Assembly (NCBI GenBank): GCA_021810175.1
Contig: JAJZJJ010000198.1
Coordinates: 1-6,128, forward strand
Direction: 5' to 3'
DNA: 6,128 nt
Source: Acidobacteriota bacterium
GTDB taxonomy: Bacteria; Acidobacteriota; Terriglobia; Terriglobales; Acidobacteriaceae
The notes under the pieces were generated by a model. That model saw only the letters and a list, made by a program, of their open reading frames with translations, had not been told where the DNA came from and did not search any database. Shown here one piece after another: positions 5,688 to 6,128 of this stretch. The translations under genes and the position numbers were made by a program. The stretch's first letter is position 1, and every line of letters starts with the position of its first letter.

Positions 5688-6128
5688 TCAGAAAGCCTGC
5701 TGCGCTAACTGAGCGTACCACAGCAGCGGGGCGGCCAACAGCAGGGCGTCGACGCGGTCGAGCATGCCGCCGTGGCCCGGCAGCAGGTGCCCGGAATCCT
5801 TCACGCCAGCGCCGCGTTTGAGCGCGGATTCCACCAGATCGCCCACCTGTGCGCCGGCATTGAGCAGGACAGCCATGCCGATCCAGTGCCCGGCGCTGCC
5901 GGGAAAAAAGAGCGAATTGATACCGTGGGCGGTGAGAAAAGAGGCGACCCGGACGAGCAGCAGGGCGGCCAGAATGCTGCCGCCCACCGAGGCGGCGGTG
6001 CCTTCCCATGTCTTATTGGGGCTGAGGCGCGGAGCGAGCTTGTAGCGGCCCCAGGCACGGCCGACGTACAGCGCGGCGATATCGCCGGACCAGACAACCA
6101 GCATGAGGAAGAGAAGCAGCGAAGGGCC
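5688..6128 (-). CDS. cdsA: Phosphatidate cytidylyltransferase (CDP-diacylglycerol synthase), C-terminal part
   Basis: The frame is open to the window edge, so the N-terminal part lies outside; 146 residues are visible. CdsA is an integral inner-membrane enzyme that makes CDP-diacylglycerol from phosphatidic acid and CTP, feeding all phospholipid synthesis. The family signature is complete: SALKRGAGVKDSG (about residues 104-116 of the fragment) followed by LLPGHGGMLDRVDALL. The upstream conserved WSGDIAALYVGRAWG and LSPNKTWEG stretches are also present, with hydrophobic helices around them. The stop (TGA, 5688-5690) is 40 bases before the dxr start. The order cdsA, dxr, rseP matches the widespread uppS-cdsA-dxr-rseP cluster, so an undecaprenyl-diphosphate synthase gene probably lies just beyond the window. 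Confidence 0.96.
   Translation of the reverse strand, partial: GPSLLLFLMLVVWSGDIAALYVGRAWGRYKLAPRLSPNKTWEGTAASVGGSILAALLLVRVASFLTAHGINSLFFPGSAGHWIGMAVLLNAGAQVGDLVESALKRGAGVKDSGHLLPGHGGMLDRVDALLLAAPLLWYAQLAQQAF

Overview
The window reads as ordinary chromosomal DNA from a GC-rich, probably Gram-negative bacterium. The gene content, the mix of GTG/TTG/ATG starts and the long-form 4-hydroxyphenylpyruvate dioxygenase suggest an Acidobacteriota (Terriglobia-like) genome. That assignment is an inference from protein style only, since no marker RNA is present.

Left part, plus strand (1-1663). The window opens inside a HAD-superfamily sugar-phosphatase-like gene that ends at 427. A perfect TATAAT sits across its stop codon, and 14 bases after that stop begins an unrecognised six-helix membrane protein (442-1155). 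Next come two very small genes (about 1245-1382 and 1481-1663). Each encodes one transmembrane helix followed by an arginine-rich tail, and the two align without gaps, so they look like tandem paralogues. A 10-bp hairpin overlaps the ribosome binding site of the first one. The second ends in a CTAG that is also the stop of the oppositely oriented dioxygenase gene.

Middle, minus strand (1660-3062). A complete Fe(II)-dependent 4-hydroxyphenylpyruvate dioxygenase (tyrosine catabolism, homogentisate formation) stands alone with a good Shine-Dalgarno. Upstream of it is a 278-base gap holding a weak promoter candidate, a doubtful 21-codon frame and a strong intrinsic terminator that belongs to the next operon.

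Right part, minus strand (3063-6128). This is a conserved cell-envelope and isoprenoid cluster, transcribed cdsA (5' end cut by the window), dxr, rseP. It supplies CDP-diacylglycerol for phospholipids, the committed step of the MEP isoprenoid pathway, and a site-2 intramembrane protease. In many Gram-negatives bamA follows rseP; here a terminator follows instead. Both dxr (TTG) and rseP (GTG or a downstream ATG) have non-standard or poorly supported starts.

I found no mobile element, CRISPR array, tRNA or rRNA, and no convincing new multi-gene system. The most interesting unexplained items are the paired microproteins with the occluded ribosome binding site and the unknown membrane protein next to them.
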